Shown piece by piece: positions 50,612-59,186 of a stretch of 64,000 nucleotides of DNA (position 1 is the first letter of the stretch; every line of letters starts with the position of its first letter). Source of the stretch: Actinophytocola algeriensis (lineage in GTDB: Bacteria; Actinomycetota; Actinomycetes; Mycobacteriales; Pseudonocardiaceae). Both the position numbers and the translations under genes were made by a program. The DNA is taken from the NCBI RefSeq assembly GCF_014203735.1, contig NZ_JACHJQ010000004.1:496001-560000 (forward strand). Reading direction: 5' to 3'. Under the pieces are notes generated by a model. It ran no database searches, was not told the origin of the DNA, and worked only from the letters and a program-made list of their open reading frames with translations.

Positions 50612-51368
50612 CCAGGCCTTGCGTGTAGGTCGTCAACCGTCGGGCGTCGGCTTCCTTGCCGGACAGGTCAACGGGTTCGCCGCGGTCGCTGGTGGTCAGC
50701 CGGTCGGCGGGTGGGTGCTCGATCCACTCGACGACCGGCGCCACCGACCGCGCCACCGGTCGCGCGGCGAACAGTGCCAGCGTCTTCAACACCCCGCGCA
50801 CCAGGGGGTTCGGGTGCCCGTCGAGCCCGCTGCGCGTGAACCCGGGGTGGTACAGCACGTACCGCGCGTCCCCGGCGTGTGCCACGCCCAGCAGGTCGTT
50901 CGCGCGCCCCGCCTGCAGCTGCGCGCGGATCGCGCCGTACCGCGCCCGCAACTGCGGGTCGTCCCAGTGGATCCCACCCTTCGTCGTGCCGACGCCTGAC
51001 ACGTTCACGATCACCGAGGCGGCCGACATCAACGGTGCCAGCCGGGCCGCGAGCAGGTACCGGCTCAGGTAGTACAGCGCGAACGTGTACTTCAGCCCGT
51101 CGGCCGTCTCCGTCCGCTTCGGCTGGACGCGGTTCGCGAACAGACCCAGTGCGTCGACCCGGTCGTGCCGTGACGCGATGTCCGACGAGACCCGCTCGAC
51201 CTCCGCGATCGACGACAGGTCCGCCCGCAGGAACCGCACCGACGACGGCAGGTCCCGCCGCGACCGGCCGATCACCGTCACGTCGTCACCGCGGGCCGCG
51301 CGCGCCAGCGCGGTCGCACGGCCCATCCCGGTGGTTCCGCCGGCCACGATCACGATCTTCGAAGTCAT
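50595..51368 (-). CDS. Short-chain dehydrogenase/reductase-like protein
   Basis: 257 residues from ATG 51368 (SKIVIVAGGTTGMGRATALARAARGDDVTVIGRS). The GGTTGMGRA nucleotide-binding turn is the TGxxxGxG motif of SDRs in modified form. The active-site region is divergent: NVSGVG followed by LRARYGAIRAQLQAGR does not show an orthodox YxxxK spacing, although YGAIRAQ could stand in. It may be an atypical SDR or a non-catalytic relative. Divergent from the HxlR regulator, 47 bp apart, a common regulator/oxidoreductase arrangement. Confidence 0.8.
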   Translation of the reverse strand: MTSKIVIVAGGTTGMGRATALARAARGDDVTVIGRSRRDLPSSVRFLRADLSSIAEVERVSSDIASRHDRVDALGLFANRVQPKRTETADGLKYTFALYYLSRYLLAARLAPLMSAASVIVNVSGVGTTKGGIHWDDPQLRARYGAIRAQLQAGRANDLLGVAHAGDARYVLYHPGFTRSGLDGHPNPLVRGVLKTLALFAARPVARSVAPVVEWIEHPPADRLTTSDRGEPVDLSGKEADARRLTTYTQGLVTAAR

Positions 51369-51415
51369 GGCACCATCGTGGGAGCCAGGCCGCGCCAGCG
51401 AAAGAAGGCAGTTCC

Positions 51416-51799
51416 ATGTCCGCAACGCACACCAGTGTGCTCGCCACCGAACTGCCGCGACCGGTCCCGCAGACCGAACTCGACGCCTGCCCGGTCAGCG
51501 CCCTCTTCCGCCGTCTTGGCGACCGCTGGAGCATGCTCGTGATCATCCTGCTCGGTGGCCGCACCCACCGCTACAACGAACTGCACCGCGCCATCGAGGG
51601 CATCAGCCAGCGCATGCTCACCCGCACCCTGCGCACCCTCGAAGCTGACGGGCTGGTGACGCGCACCGTGCACCCCACCGTCCCGCCGAGCGTCGAGTAC
51701 GGCCTCACCGACCGGGGCCGGTCACTCCTCGTGCCGATCTCCGCCCTCGCCGACTGGGCGGTCGAGAATCAGAACCCTTCGGGGCGGTGCGGCACGTAG
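51416..51799 (+). CDS. HxlR family winged-helix regulator
   Basis: 127 residues from ATG 51416. CPVSALFRRLGDRWSMLVIILLGGRTHRYNELHRAIEGISQRMLTRTLRTLEADGLVTRTVHPTVPPSVEYGLTDRGRSL is the complete HxlR domain, including the N-terminal Cys that often senses aldehydes or redox state, and the P.SVEY wing. Likely regulates the divergent SDR gene. The 3' end overlaps the convergent AKR gene by 31 bp. Confidence 0.9.
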   Translation: MSATHTSVLATELPRPVPQTELDACPVSALFRRLGDRWSMLVIILLGGRTHRYNELHRAIEGISQRMLTRTLRTLEADGLVTRTVHPTVPPSVEYGLTDRGRSLLVPISALADWAVENQNPSGRCGT

Positions 51800-52746
51800 T
51801 CGGCCTCCAGCCGCGCCAGCTCGTCGTCCGACAGGCGCAGGTCCACCGCCGCCACCGCGTCGTCCAGGTGGTGCGGCTTGGTCGCACCCACGATCGGCGC
51901 CGTCACCGCGGGCTGGTGCAGCAGCCACGCCAGCGCCACCTGCGCGCGGGACACGCCGCGTTCCTCCGCGATCTTCGCCACCGCCGCGGCCACGCGCCGG
52001 TCCGCGTCCTCCGCCTGCCGGTACAGCGTGCCGCCGAAGTCGTCGTTCTCCGAGCGCGTGGTCGTGGCGTCCCAGTCGCGGGTCAGCCGCCCGCGCGCGA
52101 GCGGGCTCCACGGCAACACGCCGACGCCCTGGTCGGCGCAGTACGGGAGCATTTCGCGCTCTTCCTCCCGCATGACCAGGTTGTACTGGTCCTGCATCGA
52201 CACGAACCGGGTCCAGCCGTTGAGGTCGGCCGCGTGCTGCAGCTGCGCGAACTGCCACGTCCACATCGACGACGCGCCGAGGTAGCGGGCCTTGCCCGAC
52301 CGCACCACGTCGTCGAGCGCCTCCATGGTCTCCTCGACGGGGACGTCCGGGTCGAAACGGTGGATCTGGTACAGGTCCACGTAGTCCGTGTCGAGACGGC
52401 GCAGGCTGGCGTCGATCTGCGTGAGGATCGCCGCCCGCGACAGGCCGGCACCGTTGGGGCCGGGCCCCATGCGCCCGTTGACCTTCGTCGCGATGACGAC
52501 CTCGTCGCGCCGCGCGAAGTCGTTGAGCAGCGTGCCGGTGATCTCCTCACTGCCGCCGTCGCTGTACACGTTCGCCGTGTCGAAGGTCGTGATGCCCGCC
52601 TCGATGGCGGTGCGGAAGAACGGCCGGGACTCCTCGAGGCCGAGCGTCCACCCGTGGTTGCCGCGGTGGGGCGGCCCGAAGCTCATGCACCCGAGGACCA
52701 CTGTGGACACTTCAAGCCCGGACCTGCCGAGTCGCCTGTACTCCAT
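51769..52746 (-). CDS. Aldo/keto reductase
   Basis: 325 residues, ATG 52746. MEYRRLGRSGLEVSTVVLGCMSFGPP, catalytic Asp/Tyr in TFDTANVYSDGGSEE, Lys in VIATKVNGRMG, His in YQIHRFDPDVP, and NADP end APIVGATKPHHLDDAVAA. It belongs to the same broad group as the AKR at 32839 and reduces carbonyls with NADPH. It lies 9 bp downstream of a TetR gene on the same strand, so they share a transcript that starts at the tandem palindromes near 53335. Confidence 0.9.
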   Translation of the reverse strand: MEYRRLGRSGLEVSTVVLGCMSFGPPHRGNHGWTLGLEESRPFFRTAIEAGITTFDTANVYSDGGSEEITGTLLNDFARRDEVVIATKVNGRMGPGPNGAGLSRAAILTQIDASLRRLDTDYVDLYQIHRFDPDVPVEETMEALDDVVRSGKARYLGASSMWTWQFAQLQHAADLNGWTRFVSMQDQYNLVMREEEREMLPYCADQGVGVLPWSPLARGRLTRDWDATTTRSENDDFGGTLYRQAEDADRRVAAAVAKIAEERGVSRAQVALAWLLHQPAVTAPIVGATKPHHLDDAVAAVDLRLSDDELARLEADYVPHRPEGF

Positions 52747-52755
52747 GCCCCGACG

Positions 52756-53301
52756 TTAGCCGAGGAGCTTCCCGGCAGCGGCGCGCGCCTGGTGCGCGGC
52801 CGCCGGGTCGCCGGTGATCGCCGCGGTCACGATCGCGCCCTCGGCCAGGATCAGCAGCTGCTCGGCCAGGTCGTCGTCGTACCCGGCCGCGGCCGACAGG
52901 TCGCGCAGCAGGCGGCGGAAGCCCTCCTTGTGCGTGCGCACCTCCTCGGCGACGGCGGGGGAGGTGGCGCCCAGCTCGCCGAAGCAGTTGATCCACGCGC
53001 AGCCGCGGTAGTCCGGGTCGACGAACCAGGTGCGCAGCCAGTCGAACACGGCGAGCAGGCGCTCACGCGGGTCCTCGACACGCGCGACGTGGTCGGTCAG
53101 CCCTCCGCGCCAGCGGACGTCCCTGCGCTGAAGGAACGCGGTGACCAGTCGTTCCTTGTTGGGGAACAGCTGGTACAGCCGCTTGAGCGACACGCGGGAG
53201 GTGTCGCGGATGTCGTCCATGCCGACCGCGTGCACACCGCGGCGGTAGAACAGGTCCTCGGCCGCGTCGAGCGCGCGGTCCTCGGCTGTCTGCACGTCCA
53301 T
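52756..53301 (-). CDS. TetR family transcriptional regulator
   Basis: 181 residues. HTH: RALDAAEDLFYRRGVHAVGMDDIRDTSRVSLKRLYQLFPNKERLVTAFLQRRDVRW. The C-terminal domain has YRGCAWINCFGELGATSPAVAEEVRTHKEGF as in YxaF/LmrA-like TetR_C proteins. It heads a two-gene unit with the AKR and faces an NTF2-like gene. Two identical palindromes in the shared promoter are its probable operators, implying self-repression and control of both sides. Confidence 0.9.
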   Translation of the reverse strand: MDVQTAEDRALDAAEDLFYRRGVHAVGMDDIRDTSRVSLKRLYQLFPNKERLVTAFLQRRDVRWRGGLTDHVARVEDPRERLLAVFDWLRTWFVDPDYRGCAWINCFGELGATSPAVAEEVRTHKEGFRRLLRDLSAAAGYDDDLAEQLLILAEGAIVTAAITGDPAAAHQARAAAGKLLG

Positions 53302-53334
53302 TCACACGTCCCTTGGCAGTGATCGGTTGACACT

Positions 53335-53376
53335 GAGAACTGACGTTCTCTACCTTACGCGAGAACAAACGTTCTC
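53335..53376. promoter_or_regulatory. Two identical GAGAAC-N4-GTTCTC palindromes
   Basis: GAGAACTGACGTTCTC (53335-53350) and GAGAACAAACGTTCTC (53361-53376) have identical 6-bp arms and 4-bp centres, offset by 26 bp. They lie between the TetR start (53301) and the NTF2-like start (53391). TACCTTA between them could be a -10 element of the plus-strand promoter. Predicted operators of the adjacent TetR protein. Confidence 0.8.
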
Positions 53377-53390
53377 AGTGGAGGTGTGTG

Positions 53391-53855
53391 ATGTCCGAGG
53401 AGAGCCGCCCGCCGTTCCCGCCCTTCACCCGCGAGACCGCGCTGAAGAAGGTCCAGGCCGCCGAGGACGCGTGGAACACGCGCGACCCGCACCGCGTGGC
53501 GCTCGCGTACACGCCGGACACGGTGTGGCGCAACCGGGACACGTTCGTCACCGGCCGCGCCGAGGTCGAGGCGTTCCTGGCGGGGAAGTGGGAGCGGGAG
53601 CTGGACTACGCGCTCCGCAAGAACCTCTGGGCGTTCGACCGCAACCGCATCGGCGTCAGGTTCCAGTACGAGTGCCGCGACGCGGAGGGGCAGTGGTTCC
53701 GCGGCTATGGCAACGAACTGTGGGAGTTCGCGGACAACGGCCTGATGGCCAGGCGCGAGGCGAGCATCAACGACGTGGCGATCGACGAGTCGGAGCGCCG
53801 GATCTTCGGCCCACGCCCGGAGTCGGAACACGGCGTGGAGTTCCCGCCGCGGTAG
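53391..53855 (+). CDS. NTF2-like DUF1348 protein
   Basis: 154 residues from ATG 53391, preceded by GGAGGTG; the GTG directly before it is less likely. [104 protein letters not shown] is the DUF1348 form of the SnoaL/NTF2 cone fold. Such small proteins often act as isomerases or hydratases, but none is proven for this subgroup. Divergent from TetR/AKR and probably induced together with them. Confidence 0.87.
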   Translation: MSEESRPPFPPFTRETALKKVQAAEDAWNTRDPHRVALAYTPDTVWRNRDTFVTGRAEVEAFLAGKWERELDYALRKNLWAFDRNRIGVRFQYECRDAEGQWFRGYGNELWEFADNGLMARREASINDVAIDESERRIFGPRPESEHGVEFPPR

Positions 53856-53958
53856 CGGTCACCGAGGCCACGGCTTTCCCCGTAGCCCAGGAAGTCCCGC
53901 TCGGACAGCAGGAGAACCGAGGTGGATTCAGGGAAGTCGCGTGTCGTCCGGCGCCGGG

Positions 53959-56049
53959 TCACGCACTGCGCACCCGGCTCCGGTACAGGAGCCACACGAA
54001 GTACGGCGCGCCGATGATCGCCGTCATCAACCCGGCCGGGAGCTGGCTCGGCGCGATCACCGTGCGGCCGATCGTGTCCGCGACGCACACCAGGATGCCG
54101 CCCAGCAGGGCCGCCACCGGCAGCGCTCGCGCGTGCCGCCGGCCCACGATCGCGCGGGCCGCGTGCGGGGCCACCAGGCCGACGAACGAGATCACGCCGA
54201 TCCCGGCCACCGCCGCGCCGGTCAGCAGCACCGCGCACGTCAGCAGCAGCAAGCGCGACCGCGGCACGTTGACGCCCAGCACGCGCGGCGTCTCGTTGTC
54301 CACCGACAGCAGGTCCAGCTCGCCCCGTGCGCGGATGAGCAGTGGCACGACGACGAGCACCGCCAGCATCATCGGCACCAGGTGCTCGAACGACCGCCCG
54401 TAGGTCGACCCGCCGAGCCACGTCAGCGCCTTCGTCTCGTTCCACGGGTCCGACAGCGTGATCAGCAGCGTCACCAGCGCCTGCGTACCCGCCTGCACAC
54501 CGAACCCGATCAGCACCAGCCGTTCGCTCGCGAAACCGCCCCGGGCCGCCAGCGTGAACACCAGCATCATGGCCAGCGCCGCACCGATCCCCGCCGCGCC
54601 TGCCTGCGCCCAGAAACCCACCCCGGACACCAGCGTGATCATGGTGACCGCGCCGAGCCCGGCACCGCCCGACACACCGATGATCCCCGGCTCCGCCAAC
54701 GGGTTTCGCGCCACCGCCTGGATCACCGCGCCCGCGAGCGCGAGCGACGCTCCGGCCAGCAGTGCGGCCACCACCCTCGGCGCCCGGTTCTCCATGACGT
54801 TCGTGACGATCGGGCCGGCCTGGCCGGTCACCCAGTTCAGCACGTCGCCCATCAGCAGCTTCGTGTCGCCAAGCAGGACCGAACCCGCGACCGCGCCGAC
54901 GGCCACGACCACGAGCACGCCGAGGATCAGCCGGAACCGGCCCGTGCCGACGCCACCCCGCGCGCCAGCGGCCGGTGGCTCCGACGTCGCGCCGGTCACG
55001 CGGATGTTGCGGGCCAGCACCATGAGGAAGATCGCGCCGAGGATCGTCGTCACCACGCCCGTCGAGACCTCGAGCGCGCCCTGCGAGCCGATCACGGCAC
55101 GCAGCAGCACATCCGCGCCCAGCAGCAGGGCCACACCCATCACGGCCGACACCGGGATCAGCGCCGCGTGCCGGTGCAGGCCCGGCACGGCGTTCGTCAG
55201 CAACCGCACCAGCGCGGGCGCGGCGAGGCCGACGAAACCGATCGGGCCCGCGAGGGTCACCGCGGACGCCGCCAGCAGCACGGCGAGGATGATCGCCGCG
55301 AACCGGATGCGTCCGACGTGCACACCGAGGGACCGCGCGTGGTCGTCGCCCAGGTACACCAGGTCCAGCCGCCGCGACAGGGCGATCAGCAGCACGAGCG
55401 CGACCGCCACCACCGGGCCCAGCGTCCGCACACCGGAAAGGCCGTTCTGGCCGAGTGAGCCCGCGCCCCACGCGAACAGGCCGCGGGTCTCCTCCGAGAA
55501 CAGCAGGAGCAGCACGTGTGTCATCGCGATCATCGCCAGCGCGATCGCCGTGCCCGCGAGCACGAGCCGCACGATGCCCGTGCCGCCGGTGCCGGACAGG
55601 GTCAGCACCAGCATCGCCGCGCCGAGCCCGCCAACGAACGCGACACCGGCCGCGCCGAGCAGCGGCAGCGAGATGCCGAACGCGGCGACCGCGACGATCG
55701 CGAGGTGGGCGCCCGCGTCGACCGCGAGCGTGTCCGGCGACGCGATGATGTTGCGCGCCACCGACTGCAGTACCGCACCGGCCACCCCGAGCGCGACGCC
55801 CACGACGAGTGCCGCGAGCAGCCGGGGGAGCCGGGACTCGATGACGACCGCCGCGGTGTCGTCACTCCCGCCGCCGAACACCAGCCGCAGCACGTCCATC
55901 GCGTCGAGGTTCGCCGTGCCCTGCGTGAGGTGCACCGCGGCGCCGAACGCGATCAGGGCCAGGAGGCCGGTGACCAGCAGTGTGAGGCGGCCGCCCCGCC
56001 GGACGGGAAGCTCCGGCGGGGCGGGCCGCGCGATCGTCGCGGTGTCCAC
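53959..56049 (-). CDS. Double-length FecCD-type iron-siderophore permease (FhuB-like fusion)
   Basis: 696 residues, about twice a FecCD permease. Each half has about ten membrane helices. The N-terminal half has SRLPRLLAALVVGVALGVAGAVLQSVARNIIASPDTL and GFVGLAAPALVRLL. The C-terminal half has NRAPRVVAALLAGASLALAGAVIQAVARNPLAEPGIIGV and SFVGLVAPHAARAIVG, in both cases the cytoplasmic G-x-x-AP coupling segment. The two halves form the channel as an intramolecular dimer, as in E. coli FhuB. It is the last gene of the operon, 9 bp after the binding-protein gene. Confidence 0.92.
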   Translation of the reverse strand: MDTATIARPAPPELPVRRGGRLTLLVTGLLALIAFGAAVHLTQGTANLDAMDVLRLVFGGGSDDTAAVVIESRLPRLLAALVVGVALGVAGAVLQSVARNIIASPDTLAVDAGAHLAIVAVAAFGISLPLLGAAGVAFVGGLGAAMLVLTLSGTGGTGIVRLVLAGTAIALAMIAMTHVLLLLFSEETRGLFAWGAGSLGQNGLSGVRTLGPVVAVALVLLIALSRRLDLVYLGDDHARSLGVHVGRIRFAAIILAVLLAASAVTLAGPIGFVGLAAPALVRLLTNAVPGLHRHAALIPVSAVMGVALLLGADVLLRAVIGSQGALEVSTGVVTTILGAIFLMVLARNIRVTGATSEPPAAGARGGVGTGRFRLILGVLVVVAVGAVAGSVLLGDTKLLMGDVLNWVTGQAGPIVTNVMENRAPRVVAALLAGASLALAGAVIQAVARNPLAEPGIIGVSGGAGLGAVTMITLVSGVGFWAQAGAAGIGAALAMMLVFTLAARGGFASERLVLIGFGVQAGTQALVTLLITLSDPWNETKALTWLGGSTYGRSFEHLVPMMLAVLVVVPLLIRARGELDLLSVDNETPRVLGVNVPRSRLLLLTCAVLLTGAAVAGIGVISFVGLVAPHAARAIVGRRHARALPVAALLGGILVCVADTIGRTVIAPSQLPAGLMTAIIGAPYFVWLLYRSRVRSA

Positions 56050-56058
56050 TGTGGAGTA

Positions 56059-57036
56059 TCAGGCCTTCAGCGCGTCGATGGCGGCGTCGACGTACTGCTC
56101 CATCGAGCGCGGGCCGCCGAACATCCACAGCGAGTCGGGGAGGCGCTCCACCTTGCCGTTCTTGACGAACGGCAGGTTCTTCCAGATCGCGTTGTTCGCC
56201 AGCGCGTCCGCGAACGCGTCGCCCTCCGACTCGTTCGCCATGTACCAGAAGTGCACGTCGCCGAGCTTGGTCAGACCCTCGACGTCGGCCTGCGCGAGCC
56301 CGTACACCGGGTCGCCCTCCATCTGCCACGGGGACTCCAGGCCGATCCGCGCGAACACGTCCGCCACCAGCGAGCCCTTGACGAACGGCCGGATGCTGAC
56401 CGTGCCGGAGTCGACCCAGGCGTCGGCGAACGCGACCTTCTCGCCCGTCGCGCCGAGCTTGTCCACCTCGGCCTTGCCCTCGGCGAGCTTGGTGTCGAAC
56501 TCGGACTTGAGCTGCGCGGCCTTGTCCTCCGTGCCGGTCGCCTTCGCGATCAGGTCGATGTTGGCGAACATCGACCCGATGCTGTCCTTGGCGTCGCCGC
56601 CGTTGATGACGATCACCGGGATCTTCGCCTCGACCTGCTCGAGCGCGCCCTCGGTGAGGCTGTCGGTGACGACCACGAGGTCGAGGTCGAGCGAGCCGAG
56701 CGTGTCGATGCTGGGCTCACCCCGGGTGCCGATGTCCTTCGGGGTGTCGTCGAGCGGCGCCGCGCTGGACCACTGGCCGTAGCCCTTGATGTCGGACACC
56801 GCGGTCGGCATGACCCCGAGCGACACGAGGTACTCGGCCGCGTTCCACTCGGTGACCGCCACCCGCTTGGCCGGTGCGTCGAGCTTCACCTCCTTGCCGC
56901 GCGAGTCGGTGACCGTGACCGGTTCGCCGCCGCTCGCGGCAGGCTCGTTGCCGCCTGCCTCCTCGGTGGTGCCGCAGCCCGCCGCGAACAACGCGGTGGC
57001 CACGCACAGGCCGATGATCACACGGGTGGTACGCAT
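56059..57036 (-). CDS. Iron-siderophore ABC binding lipoprotein
   Basis: 325 residues. Lipoprotein signal with lipobox LFAAGC (Cys near 21), then an Ala/Gly/Pro linker and the FecB/FepB-type fold: VTVTDSRGKEVKLDAPAKRVAVTEWNAAEYLVSLGVMPTAVSDI, then RGEPSIDTLGSLDLDLVVVTDSLTEGALEQVEAKIPVIVINGG. It captures ferric siderophore at the cell surface and docks on the permease. 25 bp after the ATPase gene and 9 bp before the permease gene. Confidence 0.9.
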   Translation of the reverse strand: MRTTRVIIGLCVATALFAAGCGTTEEAGGNEPAASGGEPVTVTDSRGKEVKLDAPAKRVAVTEWNAAEYLVSLGVMPTAVSDIKGYGQWSSAAPLDDTPKDIGTRGEPSIDTLGSLDLDLVVVTDSLTEGALEQVEAKIPVIVINGGDAKDSIGSMFANIDLIAKATGTEDKAAQLKSEFDTKLAEGKAEVDKLGATGEKVAFADAWVDSGTVSIRPFVKGSLVADVFARIGLESPWQMEGDPVYGLAQADVEGLTKLGDVHFWYMANESEGDAFADALANNAIWKNLPFVKNGKVERLPDSLWMFGGPRSMEQYVDAAIDALKA

Positions 57037-57061
57037 TTCTCTCCTGATGTGCTGGTGCGGG

Positions 57062-57907
57062 TCAAGCGGAGGCGGCGCGCAGGCGGACGTCGTTGAAGCG
57101 GCCGACGGCGCGGGTGTGGATCCGCCCGTCGACCGGGTCGGTGACGACGTCCACCCGGATGCCGTACGCGCGGGTGAGGTTCGTGGTGGTGAGCACGTCT
57201 TCCGGGGAGCCCTCCGCGGTGACGCGGCCGTCCTCGAGCAACAGCAGGCGGTCCGCGATGGCGGCGGCCTGGTCGAGGTCGTGCAGCACCACGCCGACCC
57301 CGACCCCGTGCTCGTCGGCGAGGTCGCGGATCACGTCGAGGATCTCGACCTGGTAGCGGAGGTCGAGGAAGGTGGTCGGCTCGTCGAGGAGCAGCAGCGA
57401 GGTGTCCTGCGCGAGGCAGCTCGCGAGCCACACCCGCTGCGCCTGCCCGCCGGACAGCGCCTGCACCGGGCGCTCGGCGATCGGCGTCAGCCCGGTCAGG
57501 GCCATGGCCCGCTCGATCGCGGCCGGGCCCTCGGGGTCCCGGCCGCCCCAGCGGGAGCGGTGCGGGTGGCGGCCGAACTCGATCAGCTCACGCACGCACA
57601 GCCCGCCCGGCGCCGTCCTTTGCTGTGACAGCAAGGTGATCCGGCGTGCGAGGTCCCTTCCGGACAGTGTGCGCAGGTCGGCGCCGTCGGCGAACGTGAC
57701 CTCGCCCGCGACCGGCGGGTGCAGGCGGGCGAGCGCGCGGAGCAGCGTCGACTTCCCGCTGCCGTTGGGTCCGATCAGGGCCGTGACGGTGCCCGCGTCG
57801 AGCGCGATCGACGCGGCGTGCACGACGACGTCACGTCCGTAGGCGACGTCGATCTCACGGGCGGACACGCCGTTGGCGGCGGGCGGTGGGGTGGCGGGCA
57901 CCTCCAC
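57062..57907 (-). CDS. Iron-siderophore ABC ATP-binding protein (FecE/FepC type)
   Basis: 281 residues from GTG 57907. Walker A GPNGSGKS, Q-loop LLSQQRTAPGG, signature LSGGQAQR, Walker B LLLLDEPTTFLD, switch HDLDQAAAIADR: the FepC pattern. First gene of the uptake operon. The iron box ends only about 8 bp before this GTG, so the mRNA would have almost no leader; a downstream start, for example GTG 57868, is possible but less like the family. Energises siderophore import; expected to be repressed by iron through a DtxR/IdeR-type regulator. Confidence 0.9.
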   Translation of the reverse strand: MEVPATPPPAANGVSAREIDVAYGRDVVVHAASIALDAGTVTALIGPNGSGKSTLLRALARLHPPVAGEVTFADGADLRTLSGRDLARRITLLSQQRTAPGGLCVRELIEFGRHPHRSRWGGRDPEGPAAIERAMALTGLTPIAERPVQALSGGQAQRVWLASCLAQDTSLLLLDEPTTFLDLRYQVEILDVIRDLADEHGVGVGVVLHDLDQAAAIADRLLLLEDGRVTAEGSPEDVLTTTNLTRAYGIRVDVVTDPVDGRIHTRAVGRFNDVRLRAASA

Positions 57908-57915
57908 ACAGTAAA

Positions 57916-57934
57916 GACAGGCTTGCCTAACCTA
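57916..57934 (-). promoter_or_regulatory. DtxR/IdeR/DmdR-type iron box
   Basis: On the minus strand TAGGTTAGGCAAGCCTGTC reads close to the DtxR-family consensus TTAGGTTAGGCTAACCTAA, with about 14 of 19 positions agreeing when aligned on TTAGGCAAGCCT. It lies immediately upstream of the siderophore ATPase gene, so iron-loaded repressor should block transcription of the operon. Confidence 0.75.
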
Positions 57935-57999
57935 CAAGCCTGGGTGTGCGGTGGCACATTTCGGCGGACGGAGCGTGGTCGCGTCGCTACGATCGCCGC

Positions 58000-58377
58000 A
58001 TGAGCTGCCGGTTGTCGGAGTTGGTCGTGGACTGTGCGGACCCCGGGGCGCTGGCCCGTTTCTGGTGCGCGGTGCTGGACTACGTGGAGCTCAGTCGCGA
58101 GGAGCCCGACAACGGCATCGAGATCGGCCCGCCGTCGGGTTTCGGCGGCCCGGCGCCGACGCTGGTGTTCAGCCGCACCGCGGAGCCCAAGGCCGGCAAG
58201 CTCCGGCTGCACTTCGATGTCAACCCCGTCGACCGCGACGCGGACGCCGAACTGGAGCGGTTGCTGGCGCTGGGTGCCCGGCCCGCGGACGTGGGGCAGA
58301 CGGGTGACGAGTCGTGGCACACCCTGCAGGACCCGGAGGGCAACGAGTTCTGCCTGCTTCGTCGACGGCTGGCCTGA
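58000..58377 (+). CDS. VOC-superfamily protein (glyoxalase-like)
   Basis: 125 residues from ATG 58000: SCRLSELVVDCADPGALARFWCAVLDYVELSREEPDNGIEIGPPSGFGGPAPTLVFSRTAEPKAGKLRLHFDVNPVDRDADAELERLLALGARPADVGQ, ending DPEGNEFCLL. The LRLHFDV and GNEFCLL segments are the glyoxalase-like domain of actinobacterial VOC proteins, with candidate metal His and Glu. The substrate is unknown. No Shine-Dalgarno is visible upstream, so the gene could be leaderless. Confidence 0.85.
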   Translation: MSCRLSELVVDCADPGALARFWCAVLDYVELSREEPDNGIEIGPPSGFGGPAPTLVFSRTAEPKAGKLRLHFDVNPVDRDADAELERLLALGARPADVGQTGDESWHTLQDPEGNEFCLLRRRLA

Positions 58378-58670
58378 TATCGATAATCGAGCACAATTGC
58401 GGTAGTCCACATAGGTGACAGCGTTGTGTCGGTCGATCACATTCTTGTACAAGGTGTATCGGTGTGGGCTGGATAAGTAACCCTGAAGTTTTAAATGCCG
58501 TTCATCGTTCGTAACACACCGTTGAACGCTTACTCGGGGGTAGGCGCACCTGAACAACCCGTGTGCGCCATGATTGCCGCGTCATGGGGGCGCTCTTCGG
58601 TTCGCACACGCGACTTCCCGCGTGTCCGCGCCGCGTGCTCGAGCCCGCACGAACGAGAGAGCTAAGAAAC
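58378..58670. other. 293-bp AT-richer intergenic region
   Basis: Between the VOC gene and the small membrane protein. The stretch 58380-58540 is clearly lower in GC than its neighbours, with TACAAGG and GTTTTAAATG-like segments that suit promoter function. CGTTC...GAACG around 58510-58530 is a weak dyad. A short in-frame extension of the downstream gene reaches 58563 but lacks coding character. No RNA gene was recognised. Confidence 0.4.
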
Positions 58671-58943
58671 GTGAGCACTAGGGGGCCTGCTGCGGCGACG
58701 CGGCCGGGCAAGATCAAATACCTGCGGTATTACCTGATCCGCGACCGGGTCCTCCGGTTCGCGGAACACGCCATCGGCGGGTGGGCGCCGACATTACGGG
58801 CGGCATTCCTGATGATGTCGGTCTTTGTCGGCGTTGTCGTGCTCGTCGGAATCACGCTCGGCTTCGAGGGGGCGTTGGTGGGGGCGCTGGTGAGCGGCAT
58901 CGCGCTGTACCGCGTTGGCCGCTCGGCGGCCTCGGTGCGGTGA
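58671..58943 (+). CDS. Small two-helix membrane protein, unknown
   Basis: 90 residues from GTG 58671 (SSTRGPAAATRPGKIKYLRYYLIRDRVLRF in approximate order), with GAGAG upstream. A basic N-terminal segment is followed by two membrane helices: AAFLMMSVFVGVVVLVGITLG and GALVGALVSGIALYRVG. The positive N-terminus predicts both termini inside. No family recognised. The stop codon lies within the stem of a terminator hairpin. Confidence 0.6.
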   Translation: MSTRGPAAATRPGKIKYLRYYLIRDRVLRFAEHAIGGWAPTLRAAFLMMSVFVGVVVLVGITLGFEGALVGALVSGIALYRVGRSAASVR

Positions 58944-58972
58944 CCGGGGCCGGCCTCCGGCCCCCGGTCACC
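58939..58972 (+). terminator. GC-rich terminator overlapping a stop codon
   Basis: GGTGACCGGGGCCGG (58939-58953) pairs with CCGGCCCCCGGTCACC (58957-58972), with one bulged C and a 3-nt loop. The stem includes the TGA of the small membrane protein gene. Confidence 0.65.
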
Positions 58973-59186
58973 AGCGTACGGGGCAGGGCCGACAGTTCCG
59001 GTCCGCGATGGCGGCCGCTGTGGACAACCGGGTGAGCTGGGGACAACCGGAGGTTCGCGGACCGGCGCTGTCGGTGCGGCTCGTTACGCTGGATTCCGGG
59101 GGCTGACGGCCGCGATCGACCTTGGGCGGCCGGCTCGCGGCGTGGCTGAGGGGAACCGGACCGGGACCGCGGTGGTCCAACACCGC

